64,000 nt of DNA from Gemmatimonadaceae bacterium (GTDB lineage: Bacteria > Gemmatimonadota > Gemmatimonadetes > Gemmatimonadales > Gemmatimonadaceae). The stretch covers positions 124,001-188,000 of the forward strand of contig JADLCY010000013.1 in assembly GCA_020846935.1 (NCBI GenBank), given 5' to 3'. Each line of letters starts with the position of its first letter. Position 1 is the first letter of the stretch. Shown piece by piece: positions 35,272-43,252 of the stretch. Below the pieces are notes generated by a model. It did not search any database. It saw only the letters and a list, made by a program, of their open reading frames with translations, and was not told where the DNA came from. The position numbers and the translations under genes were made by a program.

Positions 35272-37962
35272 CTAGGCCGCCTCCCCGTGCGCCGCGCCGA
35301 GCAGCCGCTCGCGCATGGCCATCGCCGTGCGGGCATCTCGTGCCGCACGCTGTGCGTATTCGCTGTCGGGCGCGAGACCCGCGACGCGTTCCCACCGCGC
35401 GAGGGCCAGTGCGTACTCGTGCTCCTCGGCCAGCAACACGCCCTCGAAGTAGAGCGCGGCGACGTGCTCCGGGACAAAGCGAAGAATGCGGGCGAAGGCG
35501 AAGCGCGCGTCGGCGCGCCGCCCCGCGAGAAACAGCGATTCACCCAGCATCGCCAGGGCGTCGAAGTGATACGGGTCGTCGATGAGGAGGGCGGCGAGCG
35601 GTTCGACGCTCTCCCCCGCGCGCCCCAGGTCGCGCCGAAGTCTGGCAAGCGCCAGCACGACGACGGCGTCTCCGGATGCGGCACCTGCGAGGGTTGCGAA
35701 GACCCCTTCGGCTCCGGCCACATCGCCGGCGTCCGCGAGCAGGTGCCCCAGTTCGCCCGCGATTTCGGCGTCGTCGGGCGCGAGAGCCCAGGCGGCGCGC
35801 ATCGCCGTCACAGCGTCGGGCACATCGCCCAGGCGCACGTGCAAGCGAGCTACCTCGCGGAGCACACGGGGTTCTGCCGCTGCCAAACGATGCGCAGCGC
35901 TCAGGCCCGTACGCGCATCGTCCGGGCGTCCCGTTTCCGCGCGGACGCAGGCGGCGAGCAACTGCACCTCGGCGCTCTCGGCTCGATGCGAGGCGAGCCA
36001 CTCCGCGGGCGCCGCCGCCTCGGCGTATCGCCCAAGCGCCACCAGGGCGCGCACCTCGCCTTCGGCGGCCGGTCCGTGCGCACTGTCGTGTCGGCGCGCT
36101 TCACGGAAGCGTTCGAGCGCCTCACCGCTCGCGCCGCGCGCGAGGAAGACGCTTCCGGATGCCACGAGCCCATCGACGCGGGGGCCTCCCGCTCCCATGA
36201 CGCGTCGGACCTCCGCCGCCGCGCGATCGTGGTCGCCTTCAGCCAGAAGCGTCCACACGCGCGCATAGGGCGACTCGCCGAGCGCCTCCACGCGGCCCTC
36301 CGGAGCCAGATCATCAAAGAGCGTTTCGAGTGCGCTCTCCTCGAAGGCAAACGAGCGGACCGTCGCGTCGCGCCGCGAACCACTGAATTCCGGCGGAACC
36401 TCCAGGCGCGTGGAGGCCTGCTCGATGTCCAGCTCGAACTTCTGCGGCGCGTAATACGCGTCCAGTTCGAGAGCGCGCTGCGTCTCACGCAGGGCGCCCT
36501 CGTGGTCTCCGAGGTTCGTGAGCGCAAACCCGAGGTTGTAGTGCGCCTCCGCGTACGACGGTCGCGCCTCGATCGCGCGCGAGTACGCGGTCCGCGCGTC
36601 GTCGAACCTCGACTGGCCCGCCAGCACCAGCCCCACGCCGTTCCAGGCCACCGGGTGTTCCGGCGAGAGGCGCAGCACCTGACGATAGGTGGCGAGCGCT
36701 CCCTCGACCTCGCCGTGCCTTACGAGCAGGTACGCGAGGTTGAGTCGGGCCTTGAGTCCCCCGGCGTCCAGGGCGAGCGCGCGCGCAAACGCGTCGCGCG
36801 CCTGCGCCACGTCGCCGGCATGGCAGGCGGCCACGCCGAGGTTGTTGAGCGCGGCCGCGTGCGCCGGGTCCGCGGAGAGTGCGCGACGATAGCTCTCGCG
36901 CGCCTCCACGTATCGGCCACCGTGATGCAGCGCCACGCCACGCGCATTCCACAGCCGGGCGTCATTCGGGCGCTCGGCCACGAGGGCTTCGTAGAGCGGC
37001 AGGGCCGCGGACGTGTCTCCGCGCAGCAACTGCACCTCGGCCATCGCCTGCCGGACGAGGAAGGCGTCCTCGCCGCGATCGAGCGCCTGGGCGAACTCGC
37101 GCAGCGCATCGTCGAGGTAGTGCTTGTGCCGGAACGCCAGGCCCAGGTTGTAGTGCGTCATCTGCGACGCGTCCTGATCTTCGTGAGCGAGGATGCCACG
37201 GGCTTCGCGCGCCACCCGCGCCTGCTCGTGCGACCCGCGGTCGAATCGCTCGAGGGAAAGGTTCGCACGCGCGCGCCCGAGGGCCGGGTTGAGGCGCAGC
37301 GCGCGCGCGGCGATCGCCTGCGCCGACTCGTGCTCCCCCAGATCGCCCAGCACGAAACCCAGCAGGTACGTCGCCTCGGCGTGATCCGGCGCCAACTCGA
37401 TCGCGCGCTCCAGCGCGCGCCGGGCCTCGTCGTTCATCCCGCGATGATACGCGACCTCTCCAAGTTGAAAGTGCACATCCGCGTCGTCAGGCTCGAGATC
37501 GAGGGCGTGCTGCAGCCACTGCGACGCGGAGACCAGATTCCCGGCCCTCGCTTCGGCAGCGGCGACCTGCCGCACGAGCGGCACGTCATCGGGCGCGTCC
37601 CGCAACAACACGCTGAACGCCGCCAGCGCCCGGGGAATGTCTCCAAGCAGCAGATGCATGCAGCCCAGCGACCACCGCGCCTCTCGATCCCGGGCATCGC
37701 GCGTCAGCTGCGCCTCGAGCGTCGCGAGCCGGTCGTCATAGTACCCGCTGGTGAAGTACGCGATCTCGATGTTGCGCTGCGCGATCGTCATGCGGGCATC
37801 GAGGTCGAGGGCGCGCGTGAACGCCCCCACGGACTCGGCGATCATGCCCTTGGTGAAGTAGAGCACGCCAAGGTTGTTGAGCGCGCCCGGGTCGGACGCA
37901 TCGATCCGATGCGCGAACGACCGCAGGATCGCCTGGTCGCGTGCCGAGGGCTGCGTCATCAT
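35272..37962 (-). CDS. Very long TPR protein
   Basis: From ATG 37962 (alternatives are GTG 37971 and ATG 37959) the product is 896 residues made almost wholly of tetratricopeptide repeats. About ten clear units fill 25-410, for example DPGALNNLGVLYFTKGMIAESVGAFTRAL. A variable insert (about 425-520) follows, then a second array to about 880. No signal peptide or catalytic motif is seen. It lies 30 bases past cheC and is followed without a gap by the DUF4388 gene. It is likely a cytosolic scaffold of the chemosensory/MglA system; that role is inferred from position. Confidence 0.85.
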   Translation of the reverse strand: MMTQPSARDQAILRSFAHRIDASDPGALNNLGVLYFTKGMIAESVGAFTRALDLDARMTIAQRNIEIAYFTSGYYDDRLATLEAQLTRDARDREARWSLGCMHLLLGDIPRALAAFSVLLRDAPDDVPLVRQVAAAEARAGNLVSASQWLQHALDLEPDDADVHFQLGEVAYHRGMNDEARRALERAIELAPDHAEATYLLGFVLGDLGEHESAQAIAARALRLNPALGRARANLSLERFDRGSHEQARVAREARGILAHEDQDASQMTHYNLGLAFRHKHYLDDALREFAQALDRGEDAFLVRQAMAEVQLLRGDTSAALPLYEALVAERPNDARLWNARGVALHHGGRYVEARESYRRALSADPAHAAALNNLGVAACHAGDVAQARDAFARALALDAGGLKARLNLAYLLVRHGEVEGALATYRQVLRLSPEHPVAWNGVGLVLAGQSRFDDARTAYSRAIEARPSYAEAHYNLGFALTNLGDHEGALRETQRALELDAYYAPQKFELDIEQASTRLEVPPEFSGSRRDATVRSFAFEESALETLFDDLAPEGRVEALGESPYARVWTLLAEGDHDRAAAEVRRVMGAGGPRVDGLVASGSVFLARGASGEALERFREARRHDSAHGPAAEGEVRALVALGRYAEAAAPAEWLASHRAESAEVQLLAACVRAETGRPDDARTGLSAAHRLAAAEPRVLREVARLHVRLGDVPDAVTAMRAAWALAPDDAEIAGELGHLLADAGDVAGAEGVFATLAGAASGDAVVVLALARLRRDLGRAGESVEPLAALLIDDPYHFDALAMLGESLFLAGRRADARFAFARILRFVPEHVAALYFEGVLLAEEHEYALALARWERVAGLAPDSEYAQRAARDARTAMAMRERLLGAAHGEAA

Positions 37963-37992
37963 GACCTGCACCGTGCGTCGCGAACCGTGCGT

Positions 37993-38613
37993 TCAGTCCA
38001 TGCGCATCGCGCGCAGGAGGGTGCGCAGCGACGTCATGTCCGGCAACAGCAGGAAGTAGCCGCGCAGACGTTCGGCCGCGTCCTGCATGAGGAACTCCGT
38101 CTCGACGCAGAACACGAGGTCGCGGTCGCTGCCGAACTGGAGGTAGGCCGTCGTGAGCACCGCCTGCGCCATGTCGATCGCGAGCGATGGCGGCGAGGGC
38201 ATCAGCATGAGTCCCATGAAATCGCTGAGGGCGTTCATGTACGCGCCGCTCAGGATGTTGCCCGCCTCGCGGATCGCCGACTGCTCCAGTTCGGACAGCT
38301 CGTCGCCACCGATGTGGGCGCGCCGGGTCATGATCTCGGCCATGCGGATGGCCGTCGGTCGCGGGAACACGAGGAGCGTGCGACCCGTGAGGTCACCCAC
38401 CATGTTCATCAGCACCGCCGCCACCGGTTCGCCCGGATCGCCGATGTGCGGCGGGACGTCTTCCAGGGGCGTGATGTTGATCGTCGGCACCGAGATCATG
38501 ATCGTCTGGCCCGTCATGAGTGACAGGGCCGTCGCCGCGTGACCGGCGCCGATGTTGGCGACTTCACGCAGCGCGTCCAGCTGCATCGGCTTGAGCGCGA
38601 GTAGGTCCTGCAT
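37993..38613 (-). CDS. cheC: CheY-P phosphatase CheC
   Basis: CheC dephosphorylates CheY-P and partners CheD. The 206-residue protein carries both active-site motifs: D13-x3-E17-x2-N20 in LDALREVANIG, and S112-x3-E116-x2-N119 in SAIREAGNIL. The rest shows the CheC/FliY fold pattern. The ATG overlaps the cheA stop as TGATG, so the kinase and phosphatase are translated together. FliY is excluded by the absence of its extra C-terminal domain. Confidence 0.95.
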   Translation of the reverse strand: MQDLLALKPMQLDALREVANIGAGHAATALSLMTGQTIMISVPTINITPLEDVPPHIGDPGEPVAAVLMNMVGDLTGRTLLVFPRPTAIRMAEIMTRRAHIGGDELSELEQSAIREAGNILSGAYMNALSDFMGLMLMPSPPSLAIDMAQAVLTTAYLQFGSDRDLVFCVETEFLMQDAAERLRGYFLLLPDMTSLRTLLRAMRMD

Positions 38614-40490
38614 CAGTGCTCCTGGAGAAGTCCGCCCACGTCGAGGATCAGGGACGCCGACCCGTCGGACAGGATCGCCGCTCCCGTGCAGGCGATCGCG
38701 TCCTTCGCCGCGTCGAACGCCTTCACGACGATGTCCTGTTGACCGTCGAGCCGGTCGACGGCGATCGCCGCCCGCCGATCCGTCACCTCGACAATGACGA
38801 TTTGCTGCCCCATCACGTCCCGCACGGGGAGCCCCACCAGCTGCCGCAGCGACAGCAGGGGCAACACCTCGTTCCGGAGCACAAACACCTGCCGGCCGCG
38901 GAGGGGCCGGACCGCGCCCGCTGCGGGCTGGAGCGTTTCGGTGACGTGCGTCAACGGCAGGGCGTACGATTCGTCCCCAACGCGCGTGATCACCGTGGGG
39001 ACGATCGCGAGGGTGACCGGCAGCCGCAGCTCGAACACCGTGCCCCGACCCTCGACCGTGGAGAACACCACGGTCCCGCCGAGGGCCCGCACCTTGGCCA
39101 GAACGGCATCGATGCCCACTCCACGCCCCGAGACTTCGCTGACCCGCTCGGCGGTCGAGAAGCCCGGTCGGGAAATGAGGCGTAGCACATCGTCGTCAGA
39201 GAGCTCTTCCGTGGTTTCAGGCACCCAGCCGCGCGACCTGGCCGTGGTCAGGATGCGTAGCCGATCGACCCCCCGACCATCATCGGCGACCACGATGACC
39301 ACCGCACTCCGTTCGCGGCGCGCGATCAGTTTGATGCGCCCAACCGACGGCTTGCCGGCGGCACGTCGCGCGTCCGGCGCCTCGATCCCGTGATCCACCG
39401 CGTTGCGGAGGAGATGCACGAGCGGATCCGCCACCTGCTCCAGCAGCGTTCGGTCCAGTTCGATCTCACGGCCCTCGAGCGTGAGCGCGACGTCCTTCCC
39501 CACGAGCCGGGCCGCGTCGCGCACCACGCGTGGAAACCGATCGAACACCTGCCAGACAGGGACCATTCGGCTCCCGAGCACCCCGTCCTGCAACTCACCG
39601 ATCAGTCGGGCGGCCTTCGCGACCGTCTCGTCGAGTGCGCCGTCTTCATGCGCGGCCGCGAGCACCTGCAGCCGGCCGCGCACGGTCACCAACTCTCCCA
39701 CCAGGTCGAGCAGGTGGTCGAGGCGACGCAGTTCGATGCGGACGTATCGCTGAAGGGGCGCCTTGAGATCCCGGGTCGCCCAGGCGTCGTCCGCCGTGGC
39801 GTTGCCGGCGGTGCGCGGCGAGGCGGGCGCGCTGATGCGCACCTCGCGCACGTCACCACAGCCACATACCAGTTCCCGGATCGTCTCGTCGTCCTCGGTG
39901 GTCTCGATGAAGACCGTGAAGCGGCCGTCGAATCCCTCCGCCCAGAGCGCCGCATCGGCCGGCTGCGTCCCGTGCACGGTACCAACGGTGCGCAGCTTGT
40001 CCGTGATGATCCGCGCCCGCGCGCCCGGCAGCGGCGCGTCGGGCTCGAGCTGGATGCGCACCGGCAGGCCAGCCAGGAGCAGCTCGGGCATCGCCGGCGA
40101 AACAGCCGACGGAGCGCCGGGTTCACCGGCGCCGGCCAGGCGGCGAACGAGCGACGCCACATCGAGAGCGGTCGGCCGCCCTTCGGTCGCCACCTCGACC
40201 GCGCGCGCCAGGGCATCCGCGGCCTCGAACAGCATGTCGATCGTCCCGGGGCCTAACGACTCTTCTTCGGCTCGCACCCGGGCCAGGCGCGTTTCCATCG
40301 CGTGGGACAGCTCAGTGACGGTGCTGTACCCCATCACCCCGCTCATCCCCTTGAGCGTATGGACCGATCGGAAAAGCGCGTCGATGGGCTCGCGCGCCTG
40401 GGGATCAGCCTCCAGCTGGAGCAACGCATGCTCCATGGCCGTGAGGTAGTCACGGCTCTCGGTGACGAACAGCTCGGCGTACTTGTTCAC
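38613..40490 (-). CDS. cheA: Chemotaxis histidine kinase CheA
   Basis: CheA is the sensory kinase that phosphorylates CheY and CheB. The 625-residue protein has the HPt domain with phosphoacceptor His44 (HTLKG), a regulator-binding region (about 155-225), the dimerisation helices with LLDLVGELVTVRGRLQ (about 260-275), the ATPase domain with HLLRNAVDHGIE and the DDGRGVD box, and a C-terminal CheW-like domain (about 490-620). All core motifs are present. The start is GTG at 40490, 15 bases downstream of cheY. A CCTAACG copy at 40252-40258 encodes the rare TTA leucine. Confidence 0.97.
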   Translation of the reverse strand: MNKYAELFVTESRDYLTAMEHALLQLEADPQAREPIDALFRSVHTLKGMSGVMGYSTVTELSHAMETRLARVRAEEESLGPGTIDMLFEAADALARAVEVATEGRPTALDVASLVRRLAGAGEPGAPSAVSPAMPELLLAGLPVRIQLEPDAPLPGARARIITDKLRTVGTVHGTQPADAALWAEGFDGRFTVFIETTEDDETIRELVCGCGDVREVRISAPASPRTAGNATADDAWATRDLKAPLQRYVRIELRRLDHLLDLVGELVTVRGRLQVLAAAHEDGALDETVAKAARLIGELQDGVLGSRMVPVWQVFDRFPRVVRDAARLVGKDVALTLEGREIELDRTLLEQVADPLVHLLRNAVDHGIEAPDARRAAGKPSVGRIKLIARRERSAVVIVVADDGRGVDRLRILTTARSRGWVPETTEELSDDDVLRLISRPGFSTAERVSEVSGRGVGIDAVLAKVRALGGTVVFSTVEGRGTVFELRLPVTLAIVPTVITRVGDESYALPLTHVTETLQPAAGAVRPLRGRQVFVLRNEVLPLLSLRQLVGLPVRDVMGQQIVIVEVTDRRAAIAVDRLDGQQDIVVKAFDAAKDAIACTGAAILSDGSASLILDVGGLLQEH

Positions 40491-40505
40491 GGCGGGTGGC
40501 CCGCC

Positions 40506-40868
40506 CTATCCCAGCACGCGCTGCACCGCCTCCAGGACGCGGCTCGGCTGGAACGGCTTGACCACGAAATCCTTCGCCCCGGCCTGGATGGCTTCGACCA
40601 CCAGGGCCTGCTGACCCATGGCGCTGCACATCAGCACGCGCGCCGCCGGATCCTGGCGGGTGATCTCGCGAACGGCGTCGATGCCCCCCATGTCGGGCAT
40701 CACGATGTCCATCGTCACGAGATCCGGCTTGAGCGTGCGGTACCGTTCCACCGCCTGCGCGCCCGTTTCGGCTTCACCGATGATGTCGAAGCCGGCCTGG
40801 GAGAGGATGTCCCCCAGCATGGTGCGCATGAAAATGGCGTCGTCGCAGATGAGTACGGAGTGGCTCAC
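40506..40868 (-). CDS. cheY: Chemotaxis response regulator CheY
   Basis: This stand-alone 120-residue receiver has acidic pocket Asp9/Asp10, phosphoacceptor Asp54 (TMDIVMPDM), Ser82 in the switch position and Lys104 (VVKPF). It lacks an output domain, so it should act by binding a target. CheC and CheA are encoded next to it. Whether the output is a flagellar switch, a pilus motor or the MglA system cannot be told from the window. Confidence 0.95.
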   Translation of the reverse strand: MSHSVLICDDAIFMRTMLGDILSQAGFDIIGEAETGAQAVERYRTLKPDLVTMDIVMPDMGGIDAVREITRQDPAARVLMCSAMGQQALVVEAIQAGAKDFVVKPFQPSRVLEAVQRVLG

Positions 40869-40905
40869 GTGGTCTCCCGGTGCCCGCCCGCGAGACGCCG
40901 CCGCC

Positions 40906-41322
40906 CTATGCCAGCGACTGCCTCACGAGCTCCTGCACGTCCACCAGCAGGACGACCGACTCGCCAAAGTGTCCCATTCCTGAAATGATCCGAGCACCAC
41001 CAGCCGTGGTGGCCGGGCCGTCAGCGAACTCGTCCGCAGGGATGACTTCCCGGACTTCGTCCACCAGGACGCCCAGCGTCTTGCCCTCGGCGGCCAGGAT
41101 GACCACGTCGGGGTCGGGGGCCTCCGACGGGTTTCCGGTCACGCGGTGCGCCAGATCGAGGACGGTGACGAGATGACCGCGCACATTCGCCAGGCCGCGC
41201 ACGTCGGCACTGGTGCCCGGAAGCCGCGTGGTCACCGGCATCGCGGTGATCTCCCGGACCGTTTCCGACGGGAGCGCGTAGAGGCGCCCCCCCGCCTGAA
41301 CGACAAGCACCTGTCGCGTCAT
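40906..41322 (-). CDS. cheW: CheW chemotaxis coupling protein, first gene of the cluster
   Basis: The 138-residue protein is a single CheW domain (GGRLYALPSETVREIT, VRGLANVRGHLVTVLDL, LGVLVDEVREV). It keeps the VRGLxNVRG segment usual for receptor- and CheA-binding CheW proteins better than its two paralogues downstream, so it is the best candidate for the core coupling protein. It overlaps the rluD end by four bases, so the chemosensory genes may be read from the same transcript as the lspA-rluD block. Confidence 0.93.
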   Translation of the reverse strand: MTRQVLVVQAGGRLYALPSETVREITAMPVTTRLPGTSADVRGLANVRGHLVTVLDLAHRVTGNPSEAPDPDVVILAAEGKTLGVLVDEVREVIPADEFADGPATTAGGARIISGMGHFGESVVLLVDVQELVRQSLA

Positions 41323-42320
41323 GCGCCGGCGCCCTCGTCGAAGAATGCGAACCGTTCGAGGGCCAGTGGGTCGTCAGCCAGCGTCGGATCGGAGGCCACG
41401 GTGGCCAGTGCCGTCCGGAGATCCGCCGGGAGCGGTGCCCGGAAGTCCATGGGCTGTCCGGTCGCCGGATGCGCAAAGCGCAGCCGCGCGGCATGCAGGA
41501 AATGACGCTTGGGCGGAAGCTTCACGAGCTTGCGGCCACCGCCCCCACCGTACGTGTCGTCCCCCACCACCGGGTGGCCGGCCGCGGCGAGGTGCACGCG
41601 GATCTGGTGCGTCCGGCCCGTATGCAGATGGGCGCGCAGCAAGTCGACGGCATCGAAGCGTGCCAGCCGGACGAAGGTGGTCTTTGCCGGCTTCCCGGTG
41701 GGTACGACGGCCATGCGCTGGCGGTCCCGCGGATCGCGGCCGAGGGGCTTGTCGATGACGAGCCGGTCGTCGTCGAGGTGCCCCCAGCACAGCGCCGCGT
41801 AACGGCGCACGATGGTACGGGCGGCGAGGGCGGCCGACAGCACCCGATGGGCGCGTTCGGTCCGCGCCACGAGGAGGAGGCCCGAAGTGTCCTTGTCGAG
41901 CCGGTGGACGAGTCCCGGGCGTTCCTCGCCGCCTAACGACGAGAGCGCGCCGCCCCGACCCACGAGCGCGTTCACGACCGTCCCGTCCCAGTTGCCAGGC
42001 GCCGGATGCACGACCATCCCCGCTTCCTTGTCGATCACGAGCACGTCGTTGTCTTCGTACAGCACGCGCAGGGGGATGTCCTGCCCCACGACTTCGCGGC
42101 CGGGCCGCGGCGGAATCCGCACGGTCACGCGGTCCCCGCGCACCGCCTTGTACGACGCCTTCTCCCGACGGCCTCCCACGTCGACGTGGCCAAGGGCGAT
42201 GAGCGTCGCGGCCTGCGTCCGCGACACATCGACGCGGGTTGCCACCAACAGATCGAGGCGGACATCGCTGTCCGCCTCGAGCTCGATGACGTGAACCGCG
42301 ATCGGTGCCTGCTCGGTCAT
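41319..42320 (-). CDS. rluD: RluD-family 23S rRNA pseudouridine synthase
   Basis: This enzyme isomerises specific uridines of 23S rRNA. The 333-residue protein has an N-terminal S4 RNA-binding domain (about 20-70) and the RluA-type catalytic domain with GLVHRLDKDTSGLL, catalytic Asp142 and HTGRTHQIRVHL. The gene is the counterpart of Bacillus subtilis ylyB, which also follows lspA. The start is ATG 42320, overlapping the lspA stop as ATGA; the open frame to 42383 is shadow. Exact target positions cannot be told from the sequence. Confidence 0.93.
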   Translation of the reverse strand: MTEQAPIAVHVIELEADSDVRLDLLVATRVDVSRTQAATLIALGHVDVGGRREKASYKAVRGDRVTVRIPPRPGREVVGQDIPLRVLYEDNDVLVIDKEAGMVVHPAPGNWDGTVVNALVGRGGALSSLGGEERPGLVHRLDKDTSGLLLVARTERAHRVLSAALAARTIVRRYAALCWGHLDDDRLVIDKPLGRDPRDRQRMAVVPTGKPAKTTFVRLARFDAVDLLRAHLHTGRTHQIRVHLAAAGHPVVGDDTYGGGGGRKLVKLPPKRHFLHAARLRFAHPATGQPMDFRAPLPADLRTALATVASDPTLADDPLALERFAFFDEGAGA

Positions 42321-42847
42321 GTCGCCCGCGTGGAGTCCCTCGCCACGGCCGCGGCGCGGGCCGCCGCCTTGTCTTCTCCCCACAGCACAACCGCGAGGAG
42401 GATCGCGCCGGTGCTGACCGCCATGTCGGCGACGTTGAACGTTGGCCAGCGCCGGTCACCCAACCCGACGTCGATGAAATCGACCACGCCGTCCGGGGAA
42501 ATGACGCGATCGACCAGGTTGCCGAGCGCGCCCGCCGTGACCAGGGCGATCGCGAGCAGCCGCCAGCGGTCACCAGGGGCCGTGTGCCGGTAGAGGTTCC
42601 ACAGAATCACCAGCGCGGCAATGGTGAGCCCCATGAAGATCCATCGGGAGTACGGGCCGAGGTGCAGCCCGAACGCCGCACCCGGGTTGTAGACCAGCGT
42701 CCAGCGCAGGAAGTCTCCCCACACTTCGCGTGGCACGTAGCGGGGCCAGAGCGTCGCTTCGGCAATCGCCTTGGTGACGCGGTCGGCGATGACCAGCACC
42801 ACGACGACCGGGAGGGCGAGCAGCGCCTTGCCGCTACTTCTTGGCAT
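42317..42847 (-). CDS. lspA: Signal peptidase II (prolipoprotein signal peptidase) LspA
   Basis: LspA removes signal peptides from prolipoproteins in the inner membrane; the small lipoprotein at 545-1102 would be a substrate. The 176-residue protein has four membrane helices and the two catalytic aspartates, Asp113 in NLVDR and Asp141 in FNVADM, plus NPGAAFG near 54-60. The start at ATG 42847 overlaps the end of the DksA-like gene by 14 bases. The frame is open to 43099, but that is the shadow of the DksA-like gene. Confidence 0.96.
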   Translation of the reverse strand: MPRSSGKALLALPVVVVLVIADRVTKAIAEATLWPRYVPREVWGDFLRWTLVYNPGAAFGLHLGPYSRWIFMGLTIAALVILWNLYRHTAPGDRWRLLAIALVTAGALGNLVDRVISPDGVVDFIDVGLGDRRWPTFNVADMAVSTGAILLAVVLWGEDKAAARAAAVARDSTRAT

Positions 42848-43250
42848 CTTCTTCCTTCTGCTTGCACTTGATGCAGTACCGCGCGTGCGGCAGCGCATCA
42901 AGGCGCTCGAAGGCAATATCCTCACCGCAGCTGTGGCACTTGCCGAAGGTCTCCGGGCTCTTGTACAGCCGCCGCAATGCCTGATCGATGTGCCAGAGGA
43001 AGCGCCCTTCCTGGCTGGCAAACAGGAACGCTTTCTCCCGCTCCATGGCATCGGTCCCCTGGTCCGCCATGTGGAACGAGTAGGAGCTGAGGTCGCCATC
43101 AGCCGACTGCGGCGTGGCCCCGAACAGGTCGTCGTGGTTACCCAGTTCCTTCTGGACGCGCCTGCGCTCCTCGAGCAGGCGCTTCTCGAAATGCTGGAGG
43201 TTCTTCTTGTTCATCGCCTTCGGCTTCTTGGCGCCGGTCGGTGTCGCCAT
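42834..43250 (-). CDS. DksA/TraR-family zinc-finger protein
   Basis: The 138-residue protein has an N-terminal coiled coil (about 15-95) and a C4 zinc finger with Cys105, Cys108, Cys126 and Cys129 (CHSCG...CIKC). DksA-family proteins enter the RNA polymerase secondary channel and modulate transcription with ppGpp. The position between ileS and lspA is that of B. subtilis ylyA (yteA/dksA-like). The coiled-coil tip keeps acidic residues (MADQGTDAMERE), but true DksA activity is not proven by sequence. Confidence 0.92.
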   Translation of the reverse strand: MATPTGAKKPKAMNKKNLQHFEKRLLEERRRVQKELGNHDDLFGATPQSADGDLSSYSFHMADQGTDAMEREKAFLFASQEGRFLWHIDQALRRLYKSPETFGKCHSCGEDIAFERLDALPHARYCIKCKQKEEDAKK

Positions 43251-43252
43251 GT

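Noticed and set aside
34975-38523. 1182-codon open frame on the + strand
   Set aside because: It is wholly antisense to the DUF4388, TPR and cheC genes, which have clear domains. Long antisense frames are expected at this G+C content, and the translation is rich in Arg, His and Gly with no domain pattern.
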